From: Papiliotrema nemorosa
Lineage: Eukaryota > Basidiomycota > Tremellomycetes > Tremellales > Rhynchogastremaceae
Assembly: GCA_032158125.1 (NCBI GenBank)
Contig: JASKOT010000010.1
Location: 1 to 64,000 of the forward strand
Direction of reading: 5' to 3'
Length of the DNA: 64,000 nt
Shown here: positions 36,100-48,502 of the stretch, piece after piece
Numbering within the stretch: position 1 is the first letter of the stretch
Layout: the number at the start of each line of letters is the position of its first letter
Position numbers and translations under genes: made by a program
Notes under the pieces: generated by a model
What the model saw: only the letters and a program-made list of their open reading frames with translations
What the model was told of the DNA's origin: nothing
Databases searched by the model: none

Positions 36100-38214
36100 A
36101 GTGAGCATAGCCTTGTCCGTCTCGATGAAGTGCTGAAGAGCGCAGTGTGTGGTATTCTTGGACTTTTGCTTCACGACCCGTTGGCGACCCAGACCTCTGC
36201 TGCTGGTCAGGAGATGTAGGTCGACCATCACATGCTTTGGATGGGAGAATCAACAGCTGACAATGCTAGTGCTGAGGGTTTGTCTCTGCTGCAACACCGG
36301 TCAGTCATCATCGACAGCTTGATCCATCTACATAACCTGACTCATCAGTGGTCAAGATGCAGCTGGTATCGTGACGTGCGGTCAAGGAGGGCGATTCTAC
36401 CAGGTCAAGGCGAACGGAATGGTTCGAGATGTGTTTGACGCTCAAGGAGTCGCTGGATTGAAAGGTTGGATGGGTGTCGGACACGGTATGTCACGCTCGA
36501 CAAGTCGCATCACGCGACTCGCTGAAAAGTCTGATGCTAACGTTGTGTAGTGCGATATCCGACTGCAGGTAGCTCGGCCCATGCTGAAGCACAACCTTTC
36601 TACGTCAACTCACCTTATGGTATCGTCTTCGCCCATGTGAGTTGAACAGAATAGATACTGCAAATTGGCAAGGAGGACGCTGACAAGCAGAACGGTAACC
36701 TCATCAACACCCCTGCTCTGCGACAATTCCTTGATGCCGATGCCCATCGACATATCAACACTGATTCCGACTCGGAGCTCTGTCTCAACATTCTCGCCAA
36801 CAATCTCCAAAAGACCGGGAAATTCCGTATCAACGAGGAGGATATCTTCCACGCCATCGGAGATTTGATGGATGTGTGCACCGGAGCATACGCATGTGTG
36901 GGTATGCTCGCTGGTTTCGGTTTGATTGCATTCCGAGATCCGAACGGTATCCGACCAGCTGGATTGGCAACTCGACCAGGAGCTCGAGGCGGAACGGATT
37001 ACCTCGTCGCGAGTGAGAGCGTCGTCGCTCAAGCAAGCGGTTTCAACGGATGGGAGGATATCAAGGCTGGTGAAGCAATCATCATCACTCGAAATGGATT
37101 GAGCAGAAGGCAAGTTGGTAAACCGGCTACATTTGCACCCGACATTTTCGAGTTTGTCTACTTTGCCCGACCGGATTCCACGATCGATGGTGTCAGCGTG
37201 TACCGGTCGAGAATGGCCATGGGAGAGTATTTGGCGGAGACGGCAAAGAAAGAGCTGGCCGCTGCGGGACTCACCCCGGATGTGGTCATTCCAGTGCCAG
37301 ATACATCTCGTGTCGCGGCTCTGCAAATGGCTCAACATTTGGGTATCCCCTACAGAGAAGGATTCGTCAAGAACCGATATGTTGGACGAACTTTCATCAT
37401 GCCGGGTCAGACGGAGAGGTAGGTATTGATCGCTCGCAAGGTGTCGCGCTCACAATCAGGCGAAAGAACGTCAGGAGGAAGCTCAACGCCATGCCAACTG
37501 AATTCGCAGACAAGGTCGTCATGCTTGTTGATGGTGTGCCCATTCCTTGATCGCTTAGAGATCAGAGCTGACAAATAGACTCGATCGTGCGAGGAACAAC
37601 CTCGAGGGAGATCATCCAAATGGCACGAGATGTCGGAGCCAAAAAGGTCATCTTTGCGTCTGCAGCCCCACCAATCAGGTAAGCCCGCTCGCTCCAGAAC
37701 CGTCCGATCATGCTAATATCTCAGGTATCCCAATGTTTACGGTATCGACATGCCCTCACCTCAAGAGCTCGTGGCGCATGATCGAAATGAGGATGAGATT
37801 GCGGAAGAGATTGGTGCCGATCTTGTCATTTTCCAAAAACTCCCCGATCTCGTCAAATCATGTACCGACTTCAACCCGGACATCAAGACTCTGGATTGTT
37901 CCGTCTTCACTGGAGAGTACGTCACTGGTGGTGTGGACGAGCGATATTTGGAACATATCGCCAAGTTGAGAAATGACAAGGCAAAAGCCAAGAAACGAAC
38001 TCAGGCTTTCGAAGAGGCCGAAGTTCACGATAGCTGCCACGGACCAATGAGTGGGTCTCAGCTGCACTTATAAGAATAAAGGACATTGAGCTGATGTGTA
38101 GACGGCTCGGACTCGCTGATTGGGCTGGCCAACCATTCACCTAAAGTAGGACCGACGAGTATGCCCTCTCCCAATGATACCGTCGGACTGCACAACTCGT
38201 GGTACGGTTCATAG
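36100..38214 (+). CDS. ADE4: Amidophosphoribosyltransferase, start codon split by an intron
   Basis: First committed step of purine synthesis: PRPP plus glutamine gives phosphoribosylamine. Ten exons (36100; 36146-36215; 36270-36299; 36349-36485; 36551-36636; 36691-37418; 37460-37533; 37579-37678; 37725-38050; 38102-38214) sum to 1665 nt, giving 554 residues. No ATG precedes [13 protein letters not shown] in its own exon. The ATG forms by joining A (36100) to TG (36146), so the glutaminase nucleophile Cys2 directly follows the initiator Met. The Ntn-glutaminase region ([31 protein letters not shown]) and the PRPP loop ([17 protein letters not shown]) are complete. The last exon ([17 protein letters not shown]...HNSWYGS) is easily missed, because reading through its intron gives an earlier false stop at 38073. 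Confidence 0.93.
36101..36145 (+). other. Intron inside the ADE4 start codon
   Basis: 45 nt, GTGAGCATAG...GTGCTGAAGAGCGCAG, with donor, branch site and acceptor of the local type. It separates the A from the TG of the initiator codon. Confidence 0.8.
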
Positions 38215-38534
38215 AAGGAGGTGTTCGGTGTGGAAACGGTATAGCATAGACATGCATGGACAGGCTGGTTGAGGGAGATCATGGAGGAGTGCATCTAGAA
38301 AAAATAACGATAAACTTGTACGCATCAACATCATGGAATTGGTCTTTTGGGTCTTTGCGTCAATCTACTTGTACGGGAATGAGAAGACTCTGCCTGCTCG
38401 GCCATTCATTTTAGTATCAAACGAGTACAGACGCGGATAGAGCCTTCAATCAAGATCATTAAGGTTAATGCATAGGCACAATGGTTAAATCAACCCCTAG
38501 AAAGTCATACAAGATCGTACAATCAGGCGGCACA
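38215..38534. other. Convergent gap between ADE4 and ASE1
   Basis: About 320 bases holding the two 3' ends. No gene seen. Confidence 0.5.
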
Positions 38535-41130
38535 CTAGAACACGTCCATCTCCTCATCTTCCTCCCTGACGCTCCAGCCCGTACTGCTCCGCCTGGCTTT
38601 GATACCCATCAACATGCCCCCTACCACACTCTGCCTCGGTTTGAAACTCTGCCGCCTTGGCATCCTCCCTTCAGCTTTACTCAGACCCATCATGGGTTTG
38701 GCAGACGGTTCGGGAGGTTTGGTAGAGTAGGAGATTGATGGAACACGCGTGCGATCCGTGTTTGTCGAAGAGCGCGAAACAGCGGTAGAGGAGGATACGG
38801 TACGTGATGATGTGTTTGAGACCATGCGAGGGAGACCGGTCGTTGGTGTCGCATCGACATACTGAGATGGATTGGAGATGTTTCGCAAGTTTGTCATTGG
38901 TCGTAAAGATGTAGGAGGAGCCGCAAGCTTTGCTCTCTTGGCACCCGCATTGCCCAGAGGTGTCGGTGTAGGGGCTTCCCTTTTTCGTGTCAAACCGGTT
39001 GATGGTGGAGGGGCTCTCCTGGTCGCAGGAGCAGGCGTTGCCTTGACAGTCTTGGCTGGTACGAGACCTTGTTTGGCACGCTGACAGATCAGCAAACAGG
39101 TAGAGCAGCATGATGTCACGGACCTTTTTAGCTTCCTTGGCTTCTTCTTTCGCTATGCGAGCATCGTGAATTTTGTCGACGACACGTTCGCCTTGAACCA
39201 TGAACGGCCGCCCATTCGCCTCTTCCCACTTTGGCAGATTGTTCAACAGTTCCGTCTCAATCTGCCTGATCAGCGAGATTCTCGGGTTTCTCTCTTGACA
39301 AGCTTACCCTTGGCAGCAAAACTCCGACCCTCTTTCTCAGCTTCTCCTCTCGGAGCATTGCTCCGCCTCTGGCGCTAAATCGATTCGGATCATTCTGGGT
39401 TCGTTCGAGCTCCTCCTCGTCGGCCTTGAGCGCATGCCACTCTCTGACCTTAGGCAGCATTGTGGCCTTTGACTCGATTTCCGCTCTCAATCTCTCCGCC
39501 TCATCTTCGTGAGCTTGCAGAAGCTCTTCAGTGTAGTCGTCTGCCAAGTCAGTCAACCCTCGTTGGTTCGTTTGATCACGGGACAGACCATTGATGAATT
39601 CTCCAAACTCGCCCATCTCATCTTCGCTCAACATCAATTCTCGCCACAACAACTCGATCTCATTTCGAGCCGCGACAACAAAGGATGACAAGCTCGTACG
39701 CCGCAATTCGAGGCACCTGTCTAACTCGGCAGCGTACTGGTCTATCAGATCATGCTCCTAAACGGGAGAGCGCGCGGAACTCACGGCTTTTAGTACAGCT
39801 TCACTACATCCGTGATTCATTTCCATAAAGAGGTCCTGTTGATCCTTGTCAATCTCCAACCTGGACCAAAGCGGTTCCAATTGGTCATAATAGGCTTGAA
39901 TCTGACCCATGCGAGAGTCCAGTTCTGCTGACCACTAAAGATGAGTTCTACCCCAAATACCACGTAAACACAAAGGCCCGCCAGTCACTCACAAGGCTAT
40001 TGATCTCTTCTGCCCAGACCGACAGGCCAACTTCCGGCTCGACGTCCTCCAACCCTTTACACGTGTTTTCGACGGTATCGTCGGCTAGACTGGCTGCGTT
40101 GACCGAGATGTACCGAGACAAGATCTTCTCGTAAGCGGCATGTGCGCCAGGGCGTTCTTCATTGGCGCGAGAGGGCAGAAGGTGTATAGGGAAATGATGT
40201 GGTTGAGACACGGGAACAGGTGGTAATCCCATTTCGGTATGCAGGAAAGCCAGGTTCACAAAAGCATCCAACATTGCTTGATAGCGCGTATCCTACAAGC
40301 TCAGCATGAGATGTCCTTGACAATGGCGATTGTACGCACCCTCTCTTCAACTCCCTTTTGCAGGTCCAGCTGTAGTGCTTCAAGCACACCCTCGCTGACA
40401 TCGTACCATGGGACCGCTTCACCCACGTCGGCTGTGGAAGGAGGCGGGCCTGCGGACAATCGATGTGCACCATTCAGTGAAGGCTTGAGAGATGAGCTGC
40501 TGGGCTTTCGAGCCAAGGGATTGGTAGGTGCTGCGATGATCCTAGACGGCCCGGCTATGGGTTGCAAGGGTTGAGCAGCCTCGAAAGGAGGTCCAAGAAG
40601 TGTCGCAAAGTAGTCGATCTGTGATCGCACAGCTGGATGTTCAGCCGTAGAATTCAGATCCTCATGATACATACTTTCTATCTTTGCCAGCCGTTCCTCG
40701 TATTCCTGCAAGATCAGCCGAGTTACGCATTACCCTTAGACCTGAGCTCACCCTTTCCAACCCTTCCTTTTGTTTCAACAACTTCTCATGTTGCAGCGGT
40801 AGAGCCTAAATTCAGTCTGACAATACCACTGCCCTCATCGTATGTACTCACTTCTAAACTGTTCTCGCTCTCCCGCCTCGCCGCCGAGACGGCATCACGT
40901 CCCTTTTCACCCAACGCTCTCCCGACCGAGACCATGCTTCTCCTAGCATCCGCTATAGCATCTTTCCACCCATCCACCTCTCCTTCTCGATCCCGTATCA
41001 AAGTTGTAACCGCATGCTTGATGGCCGCTTCGATGGTGTTTTGATCGGATTGGAGGCATTCCGGGGGGAGACCTAGTTGGACATGTAACCTTTGAAGATG
41101 TGGGACATGTTCGGCCAGATATGCCGCCAT
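38535..41130 (-). CDS. ASE1: Microtubule bundling protein Ase1/PRC1/MAP65
   Basis: Antiparallel microtubule cross-linker of the spindle midzone. Start MAAYLAEHVPHLQRLHVQLG at 41130. The long N-terminal part is spectrin-like coiled coil and includes an unusually Ser/Pro-rich insert (ARKPSSSSLKPSLNGAHRLS). The conserved microtubule-binding core appears as LWRELMLSEDEMGEF and NRFSARGGAMLREEKLRKRV, followed by ETELLNNLPKWEEANGRPFM. The C-terminal tail of about 190 residues is basic and Ser/Thr/Pro-rich (AKRAKLAAPPTSLRP, SFKPRQSVVGGM), probably phosphoregulated, and ends in an acidic EEDEEMDVF. About eight introns. The tail exon was read by removing an intron that carries stops between KEAKEAKK and RAKQGLVPAK. 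Confidence 0.9.
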
Positions 41131-41536
41131 GTTGTGTTGGACGCCGTGCTCCCAAGCCGTTTGTTACTTTGATTGACTTGTCCTCCTCGCCTGTGTGGGT
41201 TCCGATCGACACACCTTATATGTGGCCTATGCTATGCAATGATTCCGTATCCTCGCCTTGTCGTCTGCTTGGGTTTGTTGACACGGCTCAAAAGTCATTC
41301 GCGTTGAAACGAGGGAGCGGACATCGCCGCTTCTTGGTGGGTGGCAAAAAAAGGTGCCCCCTCTATCAAAACTTATCTATGTCACCTTTTATGACGTCGA
41401 TCCTGCGACACATAGGTCAGAAGGAAAGGTCGTGCAGTGCATTCTACTTCAAACGTTCTACTCGACTCCTTGAACTCAGCACTCAAGTACGGACACAAGT
41501 GTCGCCCTCAGGAGATTCTTTATACCCTCAACCATT
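41131..41536. promoter_or_regulatory. Divergent promoter of ASE1 and CHO1
   Basis: About 400 bases between the two start codons. No gene seen. Includes the CHO1 leader (41460-41536). Confidence 0.45.
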
Positions 41537-42491
41537 ATGTCGACCCCAAAGCCATCGCAAGGTGCTACTATCTCGGCGGAGAAGAAGAAATTGTTGCAGC
41601 AATACAAGGATGATCAAGGACACTTCTCTCTTGTCCGGCAAGTCCAGGCAAACAATTCAACGCGTAGGGGTGAAACTGATCGCATCTGTCTCCTCACTGA
41701 ACTCACTACTGGTCGTCTTCCCCGCTTATTGCTCGAAATGCCCTTTCACTTGTTCCGACTCGACTTACGACACGTTGCTTCCACCTGGCAGAAATTTCCG
41801 GCTCGCCGACTTGATCACCATTATGAATGGGGTCTGCGGAACCCTCTCCATCCTCTCTTCCGCACGATACCTCGCGCTCTCTGCCAATCTTCCCATCCCT
41901 CCATCTGACAATGCCATCCGAACGTTATACTTCGCCCATCTCTTGCCCATCCTCGGGTTCGGATTCGACGCTCTGGACGGTAAAGTCGCTAGATGGATGG
42001 GAGGCGGATCGATGTTGGGACAAGAGATGGACTCTCTAGCCGATTTGATCTCTTTCGGTGTCGCACCCGCCACATTGGCATTCACCCTCGGTCTCCGAAA
42101 ACCTCTCGACCTGTTCGCCTTGCTCATGTTTGTTAGCTGTGGTTTAGCCCGATTAGCTCGGTTCAATGCCACTGTGGCCCTCATCCCAGCGGATGCCAGT
42201 GGAAAGAGCAAATACTTTGAAGGATTACCCATTCCTTCTTCCTTGTTCTTGACGAGTTTGATGGCGTTTTGGGTCAAACAAGGATGGTTTGTCGGTGCAA
42301 GAGGAAAGTTGGGCGGAGAGCTCCCTTTGGGTATCACAACGCTCTGGGGCGACAAGCACGGTGCGGGAGAGATTCACACCGTCTCGTTCATCTTCATCCT
42401 GTGGGCCGCAGCGATGGTTAGCAAAACTCTGAGGGTGAGTCGATGTGGCGGAGTATGATGATTTAACTGACGATAGGTACCTAAATTGTGA
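41537..42491 (+). CDS. CHO1: CDP-diacylglycerol-serine O-phosphatidyltransferase (phosphatidylserine synthase)
   Basis: Makes phosphatidylserine from CDP-diacylglycerol and serine in the ER membrane. Exons 41537-41637, 41792-42434 and 42477-42491 sum to 759 nt, giving 252 residues, normal for fungal Cho1. The CDP-alcohol phosphotransferase motif DG-x2-AR-x8-G-x3-D-x3-D is complete (DGKVARWMGGG, then GQEMDSLAD). Several membrane helices follow (LFALLMFVSCGLARLARF). Intron 1 (41638-41791, 154 nt) begins GCAAGT, a GC-AG intron. Only this splice joins HFSLV to RNFRLADLITIMNGVCG in frame. The last exon adds just VPKL. Confidence 0.93.
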
Positions 42492-42775
42492 GAGGATGCG
42501 CCGAGCCAGAATGAAGAAGGGAATCCAAATAGCAGTAGCATGTCTCGCAGATCAGGTTTATGCGCGATGTCCATACATGCATCTCAAGTGACAGCAGTAC
42601 AAAGACGGCTCGAGATCACACATTGTTCTTGAGTCTCGCTTGTGGGTCATGGTCGCCATTTTGACCTCCACTCTGTCACTCCAGTCCTTGTCATTTCTCG
42701 CCCATCTCGATTCGCTGAACTCCTTGTGCTTCCTTCTCGTATACACCAACCTTTATCATAGCTACTCGAGACATC

Positions 42776-44445
42776 ATGCCACCAGACGATCTCGCGCTAG
42801 AGTATGCGGAGGAGGAAGATCTTTTCGGATCAGAAAACGAGAATGACCTCAACACGGCGGTGCCCCTTGTCCCACCTACGATATCCCACCCAGCACCGGC
42901 GACAGAGCGCCCGGGACCTGCTCAAGCTGGTCCATCATCTTTCAGCTACCCTATGAGCGTAACGGAGTCGAAATCTATAGCTTGGGACGTACAAGAACGC
43001 ATGAACCAGCTCATGGAGAGGAAAAGGGCAGCTGTTATAAGGGAGTTTCACGATACAGGTGTCAACTCTCTTAAATCGTTTTGCATGGATGGTAAGGTCA
43101 TGCTCCTTAATTCTATGCCATAGGAGCTCACTGTTGCAGTTGTGAGGGCAAACTCGATGAGGATATGGGATATAGGCGATATGGAATATTCAGTCGTAGC
43201 GCCGTTTCTCAATGAAGTACCGCAAGAACAGCTCGTCGAGCTTGAAGAGAGTTCACCGGTGAGATCATTTCTCCGCAAAGATATCTTTGTCACACATGCT
43301 GAGTTTCAGCACATCAAGAAAGACACAGACTGGTTATGGGAGTACTTTATGCTACAAGAGTACCCACTTTTTCACGAGAGGTGTCGAGAGAGACAAGGAC
43401 AACCCCGAGATCGAGGATGGAGAAGGATGTTCCAGGTGAGTTTATATCCAGATGCTGATTCATGGATCTGATTTGATGATCCAGAAAGCGAGAGATGACG
43501 CGCTGGAGAGACAGGCGTCTGCTATTGAACGAGTCACCGAGAGGTATAAGAAGCTGGAAGAGGAAAGAGCTTCAAAGAGGATCGTCATGATTGATAAACC
43601 GCCTCCGTTGAAGAAAGCCAGACGAGCTGGAGGTGTTCCTCATGGTGAGTCTTCAACGGCTTTCGGATGACGGGATATACATTGACGCGACAGTCACTCC
43701 GGTGAGGATGTCAGGATTGAACGGGACTCAACAAGCCATGGCGAAAGCTCGACAGGATGCGCAGCGAGCCAGAATCGCGATGACTCATGCGGCGGGGCGA
43801 TATGTACCTCCTGCACCTGCACGGAACAGAACTCAGGCTCGACCTGAGCCCTATAAGGGGATTCAGACACCAACTACCGCTCAGAACCACGAGGAGGTAT
43901 TCGTAGCAGGACCACGGATACCTCGACCTCGCATCCGACCTCGAACGAACGATCAAGCTACAACGACGTCTGTCGCCCATTCCATTCCAGATCCCTCACA
44001 AGATATCATACCAGGCGCCATGCCGACTTCTCGACTTGACGCAGAAAGAGCAACCCTGCCAAATCACCTACAAGGTTTGGTCCCCGCCAAGACTACCCAA
44101 ACCTCTATTCCATGGAGACTACCCGAGGGTGATCGATCAAAGTTCAAACCTGTCAAAACAGCAAATGTGCCAAACTTTGAACCTCCAAAACAGGCTGCTC
44201 CTGGTGTAGTCGTCGATTTCTTCGGGGACGCACCGGCAAACGCGCCAAAGGGGTTCTTGGAGAGTTTGCAAAGGTCTCAAGGGGGAGGGGAAGGTGCGAC
44301 TTCACCTGGGAACGTTGCAGTCTCAGGATCAAGCTCGCCTGCCAGTCCGAGAGGCCTTCAGCGAGCACCTCCGCCTCCGGCCAAGGACGTCATGGATATC
44401 CTGTTTACAAGGAAGAAAAAGCCGGTCATCGCTCGGAAGGGATAA
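42776..44445 (+). CDS. ELA1: Elongin A (RNA polymerase II elongation factor SIII subunit / ubiquitin ligase adaptor)
   Basis: Elongin A pairs with Elongin C to act on stalled RNA polymerase II. Start MPPDDLALEYAEEEDLFGSE at 42776. The family region is seen in RIWDIGDMEYSVVAPFLNEV and the following PQEQLVELEESSP, then DTDWLWEYFMLQEYP and LFHERCRERQGQPRDRGWRR. This order (BC-box/F-box-like segment, then the W-rich and FHERCRER block) is typical of Elongin A. A coiled segment (RVTERYKKLEEERASKR) and a basic Pro-rich tail follow, ending DILFTRKKKPVIARKG. Four or so introns. The tail exon (from about 43690) starts after an intron following GGVPH. About 470 residues. Confidence 0.83.
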
Positions 44446-44668
44446 ATATTGTAGCCATAGCATTTACCGCAGCGATGCGATTTACATGATCATCATCCGA
44501 ACATTCGAAGAAAATGGTCAATATTCAGGTCATCATCCGTGTACAATCGATACAAGCAAACAACTTCTATAATCATAGCAGGGCGTTTCACTGTCATGTC
44601 ATGTACAACTCGACATCGATACAAAGGTCATCTTCGTGAACTTTTACCACATTCAAACACATGTGTGA

Positions 44669-46375
44669 TTACGTTCTCGGCGTCAGCAGTCTGGCTACCA
44701 GCCATCGTCCAATCATCTTCACAATCTCAGCTCCAGGCGTAATCTCTGCAATACTAGCGACAAGGGGTGACAAACCGGCATGATGTCGATATCGAGGATA
44801 ACGATCTTCTATCGCTCTTCTCACTGCAGAGTAGAGAAGAGCATCATCCACTGCCCAGATCCGCGAAATAAGGGCTAGACGTCGAGCAACAACCTGTATG
44901 ATCAATCTTGGAGGACGAGAACTTGTACTCACGACTTGTTTCCCTTCGATGTCCTCGTCCAATGCTTGACCCTCCTTTCTCTGTTCGGTTCTGGGCAAGT
45001 CAGCGTGGGGACCAAAGATTGACGGAGGCTCACTTCAGAGCATCCTCGATCTTTTTCTTCCGCCCTTTGTCGCTATCGTTGCTCTCGTCGGAGCTGTGTC
45101 GTAGATGATAACCTGGTGCTCCGGACCTGGGACACATTGGCCCTACATGTCAGCGTGCCCGACTTATTCGGCGCACAACACCACTCACCCACAAGCACCT
45201 CGCAAACGTCAATACCCACCCCGCCAAGCTCTGACCGCAACAACCGAGCCGTCTCGGCCCTTGCAGTACTGACAATCCTCATAGCGCCCTCCATTCTCGT
45301 CGTCACCGCACTGGCCACATCCTCATCGAGGTTATCCACCCCGCCTCCTTCGGCTCCATTGACGAAAATCACCCGACTCCTACCTTTACCGACGCTTGAC
45401 GAGGTTGACAGCAAATCTCGAAGCTCTCGAATGAGGGCCAGAGGTTCGATGATATTGGCTCGGTAAAGCGATATGAGGGTATGATCGTCGGCGAGTGCGA
45501 GGGAGCCCGGATGCAGGGGTCGAATGAATGGAACGAGAGGCAATGCCACTTCTGAGCTTGACGAAAATGCCGGCAAGATGGGAGAAGATTGCGTAGGCGG
45601 AGTTGATACCTGATCGATAAACTTGACCCTTCCTTTTCCTCTCGGCGGAGAGGGCGCAGGGGTAGGTAGTTCGATTTGCCGCGATTTCCGAGGGGCTCTC
45701 GATGCGCAGACGATAGCGACTAAAGTTAGGTTTTGCTCGTAGCAATACGCTCGAACTGTGTCTCCAGCATGCGCATATCTCCCTTTTCCCTTGAGATCAG
45801 AAGGGGGAGAACCGGTAAGGGTGTCGTCGGTCTCCGGATCAGTGATAATGGGTACGACGGATCCAGGGTGATTTGGGAATTTCGCTCTGACGCGTTTTTG
45901 GGTTCGAGACCAAGTAAGGAGAAGTGAAGAGAGGGCAGCCGAGGTTGGAGGGGAAGCGGGTGAGGGAAGGGGCATGAGGGAGAAGACGGTATAGCCAGAT
46001 CTTGCGAGATGTAAAGACAACGCCTGACCCGTTGCTTTATATCAGCACAACGAGAGCTTGGTTGATGTGCAGGGATCAATACTCACGCTCCCCAGCGCCA
46101 ATTACAACCACTGCCATGCCTCTGCCGCCTTCCCCACTGGACCCCGCGGAGGCGACCGATCGATGAGGATGCGTCTTGCCTAGACCCACCCCGCTCAACG
46201 TACGGCGATACACATCGTGTAGAAGTGAAGCTCCACTCTCGATAGATAGAGACAAGAGGGCGGCAATATCTTGTGAGAGTGCGATGAGATTCTGGGTGGT
46301 AGCAGACGGCCCGAGCGTAGACGTCGAGGTGGACATGTCGGCAGTAGGGGAAGAGGAGGGAGTGGTGACAGGCAT
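44669..46375 (-). CDS. DUF1776-like Rossmann-fold protein
   Basis: Probably a member of the fungal DUF1776 (Ysc83-like) group, related to short-chain dehydrogenases. Biochemical activity unknown. The first in-frame ATG (MPVTTPSSSPTADMSTS) is at 46375. A dinucleotide-like turn, MAVVVIGAGE, is split by an intron and joins LSLHLARSGYTVFSLMPLP. The middle has RAYCYEQNLTLVAIVCAS and SRVIFVNGAEGGGVDNLDED. The C-terminal part is helical (VARRLALISRIWAVDDALL, EITPGAEIVKMIGRWLVARL), ending LLTPRT. Two short introns near 45100 and 44900 are inferred from stop-containing gaps with good splice signals. About 510 residues. The family name is moderately sure, the gene itself is sure. Confidence 0.72.
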
Positions 46376-47019
46376 TTCCTGCACATCCAAGCCGCCCTTA
46401 TGGCCTCCCCGCTAGTAGCGAGATCCCTTTGGGGCAGAATCAAGTCTGTGAGAGGCTGTAGGTGTCTGAGATGGTGATATGGCGAGATGTCTGGCGTTTT
46501 CGCAATTAAATGTGACGTTCCTGTGAAATGGAAGAGCCGCACTAAATAGATTCGCAGATCCGCATCATTCTGTCGACAGTGAGCAGCAGTGAGACAGAGT
46601 GCTGCATGCAAGCACGGAGCGAGGCTGTTCATCAGTGTCCAACAAGAGCGAGTGTGTCTGACTCACTACACGCTTCCCACGGTGTGGAGATGGGATACCG
46701 CCTGTCGACTGGTCTTCTCGCCCACAGCTGAACAGGCAAGCTGGGTTCGGTGACAATGAAAATGAAGCTGCCGTACTGCGTGACTCTCGATGTCTCTCTG
46801 CTCTGTGTCGAGTGGAGTTGCAGCGTGTGATCAACGTTGTCTTCTAGCCACCCCGAGATGGACTGCACCCTCCGGCTGGTCGCCCATACCCGGGAGAAGA
46901 TCACTTTCCCGCGGTGCTTCCCAGTCCCCCTCCCCCGAACGGAATCAAAAAGTCGGGCGAAGGCGAGTCACTCAATGATGATCGACTCGAGAGCATCTCA
47001 AGCAACATACCCATACAGC
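46376..47019. promoter_or_regulatory. Divergent promoter region of the DUF1776-like gene and SER1
   Basis: About 640 bases. Short frames on both strands lack support. It contains an upstream in-frame ATG for SER1 at 46976. Confidence 0.4.
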
Positions 47020-48337
47020 ATGTCGCAAGATCGAGCAGCAACTCACAACTTTGCTGCGGGGCCCTCCCCTCTCCCCACGCACGTACTGGAGGAAGCCGCC
47101 AAGGGTCTCCTGAACTACAACGGAACGGGAATCGGGATATGTGAGCTCTCGCATCGAGGTAAAGAGTTCAAGGGGATTGTCGAAGGTGCAGAGGGTGAGT
47201 TAGCTGCGGAGCATTGGAATTGTATCCTGACCCATCAGCAAACATTAGGAGACTCCTCGGCGTCCCGGAAAACTATGCTGTCCTGTTCACTCAAGCTGGT
47301 GGAACTGGTCAGTTTTCTGCGGTCCTGCTCAACGCTCTCGCTGCGAGACGGATGAAACACGCCAATACGTCTTATGAAGACTACACACCGCCCAAGATGG
47401 ACTATGTGGTCACTGGTGCTTGGTCTTCCAAAGCTTTCACAGAAGCTCAACGTCTCACCGCACCGCCCTTCCCCGGCGCAAAACGAACTGGTGAACCTCG
47501 ATTGGCAGCCACGACGAAACCTACCAAATTCACCACTCTCCCTACACATGACCAATACGACTTTGCGGAAGACGCAGCATTCGTTTGGTATTGCGAAAAC
47601 GAGACTATACACGGTATCGAATTCCCGCAAAATACCTCCTCGCCATACTCTTTCCCTTTCGACAAGGTACCCAAAGGTGTCGAGATCGTCGCCGATTACA
47701 GCTCTTCCTTCTTGTCGCGACCCATCCCACATATCGAGAAACACGGTATCATCTATGCTGGAGCTCAAAAGAATCTTGGTCCATCAGGAGTGACCGTTTT
47801 GATTGTCCGGAAAGATCTGTTGGTCGACACTACCGCGGCGTACGAGTTGGGTGGCATACCCCCCGTGCCAATCATGATGGAATACAAGGTGTTGGCGGAT
47901 AATGGAAGTCTGTACAACACCCCTCCTACCTTCCCAATCTACGTCTCCGCGCTGGTTCTGGAGCATCTCTTGAAGAACAAGGGAGGAATCGAGGGATTGG
48001 AAAAGTTCAACGAGGAAAAGGCGACTCTCCTCTACAAGACGTTAGACGAGGCAGAGGCCAAGGGAACGGTGCGATGTGTCGTGCGAGAAAAGGCGGCAAG
48101 AAGCTGGATGAATGTGACTTTTGAGATTGTTGGCGAAGGCAAAGAGAAGGAGTTCTTGGACGGCGCAGAGGCCAGGGGGTTCAGGCAATTGAAGGGACAT
48201 CGATCTGTTGGAGGTGAGACAAGAGTTGTCTCGAGCAGAGTTGGGCTGACCATCCAGGTATCAGGGCCTCGCTGTATAATGCTGTCGAAGTTGAGAGTGT
48301 CAAGGCCTTGGCAGAGTACATCCAGTCCTTCGCGTAG
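47020..48337 (+). CDS. SER1: Phosphoserine aminotransferase
   Basis: PLP enzyme that transaminates 3-phosphohydroxypyruvate with glutamate in serine synthesis. Exons 47020-47194, 47239-48213 and 48258-48337 sum to 1230 nt, giving 409 residues. Landmarks: [37 protein letters not shown], the binding segment [14 protein letters not shown], the aspartate before the lysine ([16 protein letters not shown]) and the PLP-lysine segment [15 protein letters not shown]. Start: [15 protein letters not shown] at 47020 fits the family. An in-frame ATG 44 nt upstream region (46976 area, [15 protein letters not shown]) could give a longer form with a few basic/Ser residues. Confidence 0.95.
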
Positions 48338-48502
48338 ATTGCAAACCGCTTTGAGGGGTAGAGTCAGGCCGGTTGTCATGCATCGCATATATAGTCATCG
48401 AATGTGTTCAGATCTTCATGTTCGCGTCGTGGTCGTCGTGACTCTTCTTCCCCGTCTATATCTTTACAGCGCATTGGTCCATGTCGTCTCGACATCCCAT
48501 TG

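Noticed and set aside
46376..46390. DUF1776-like start at 46390
   Set aside because: That position is a TTG codon. The first in-frame ATG is at 46375.
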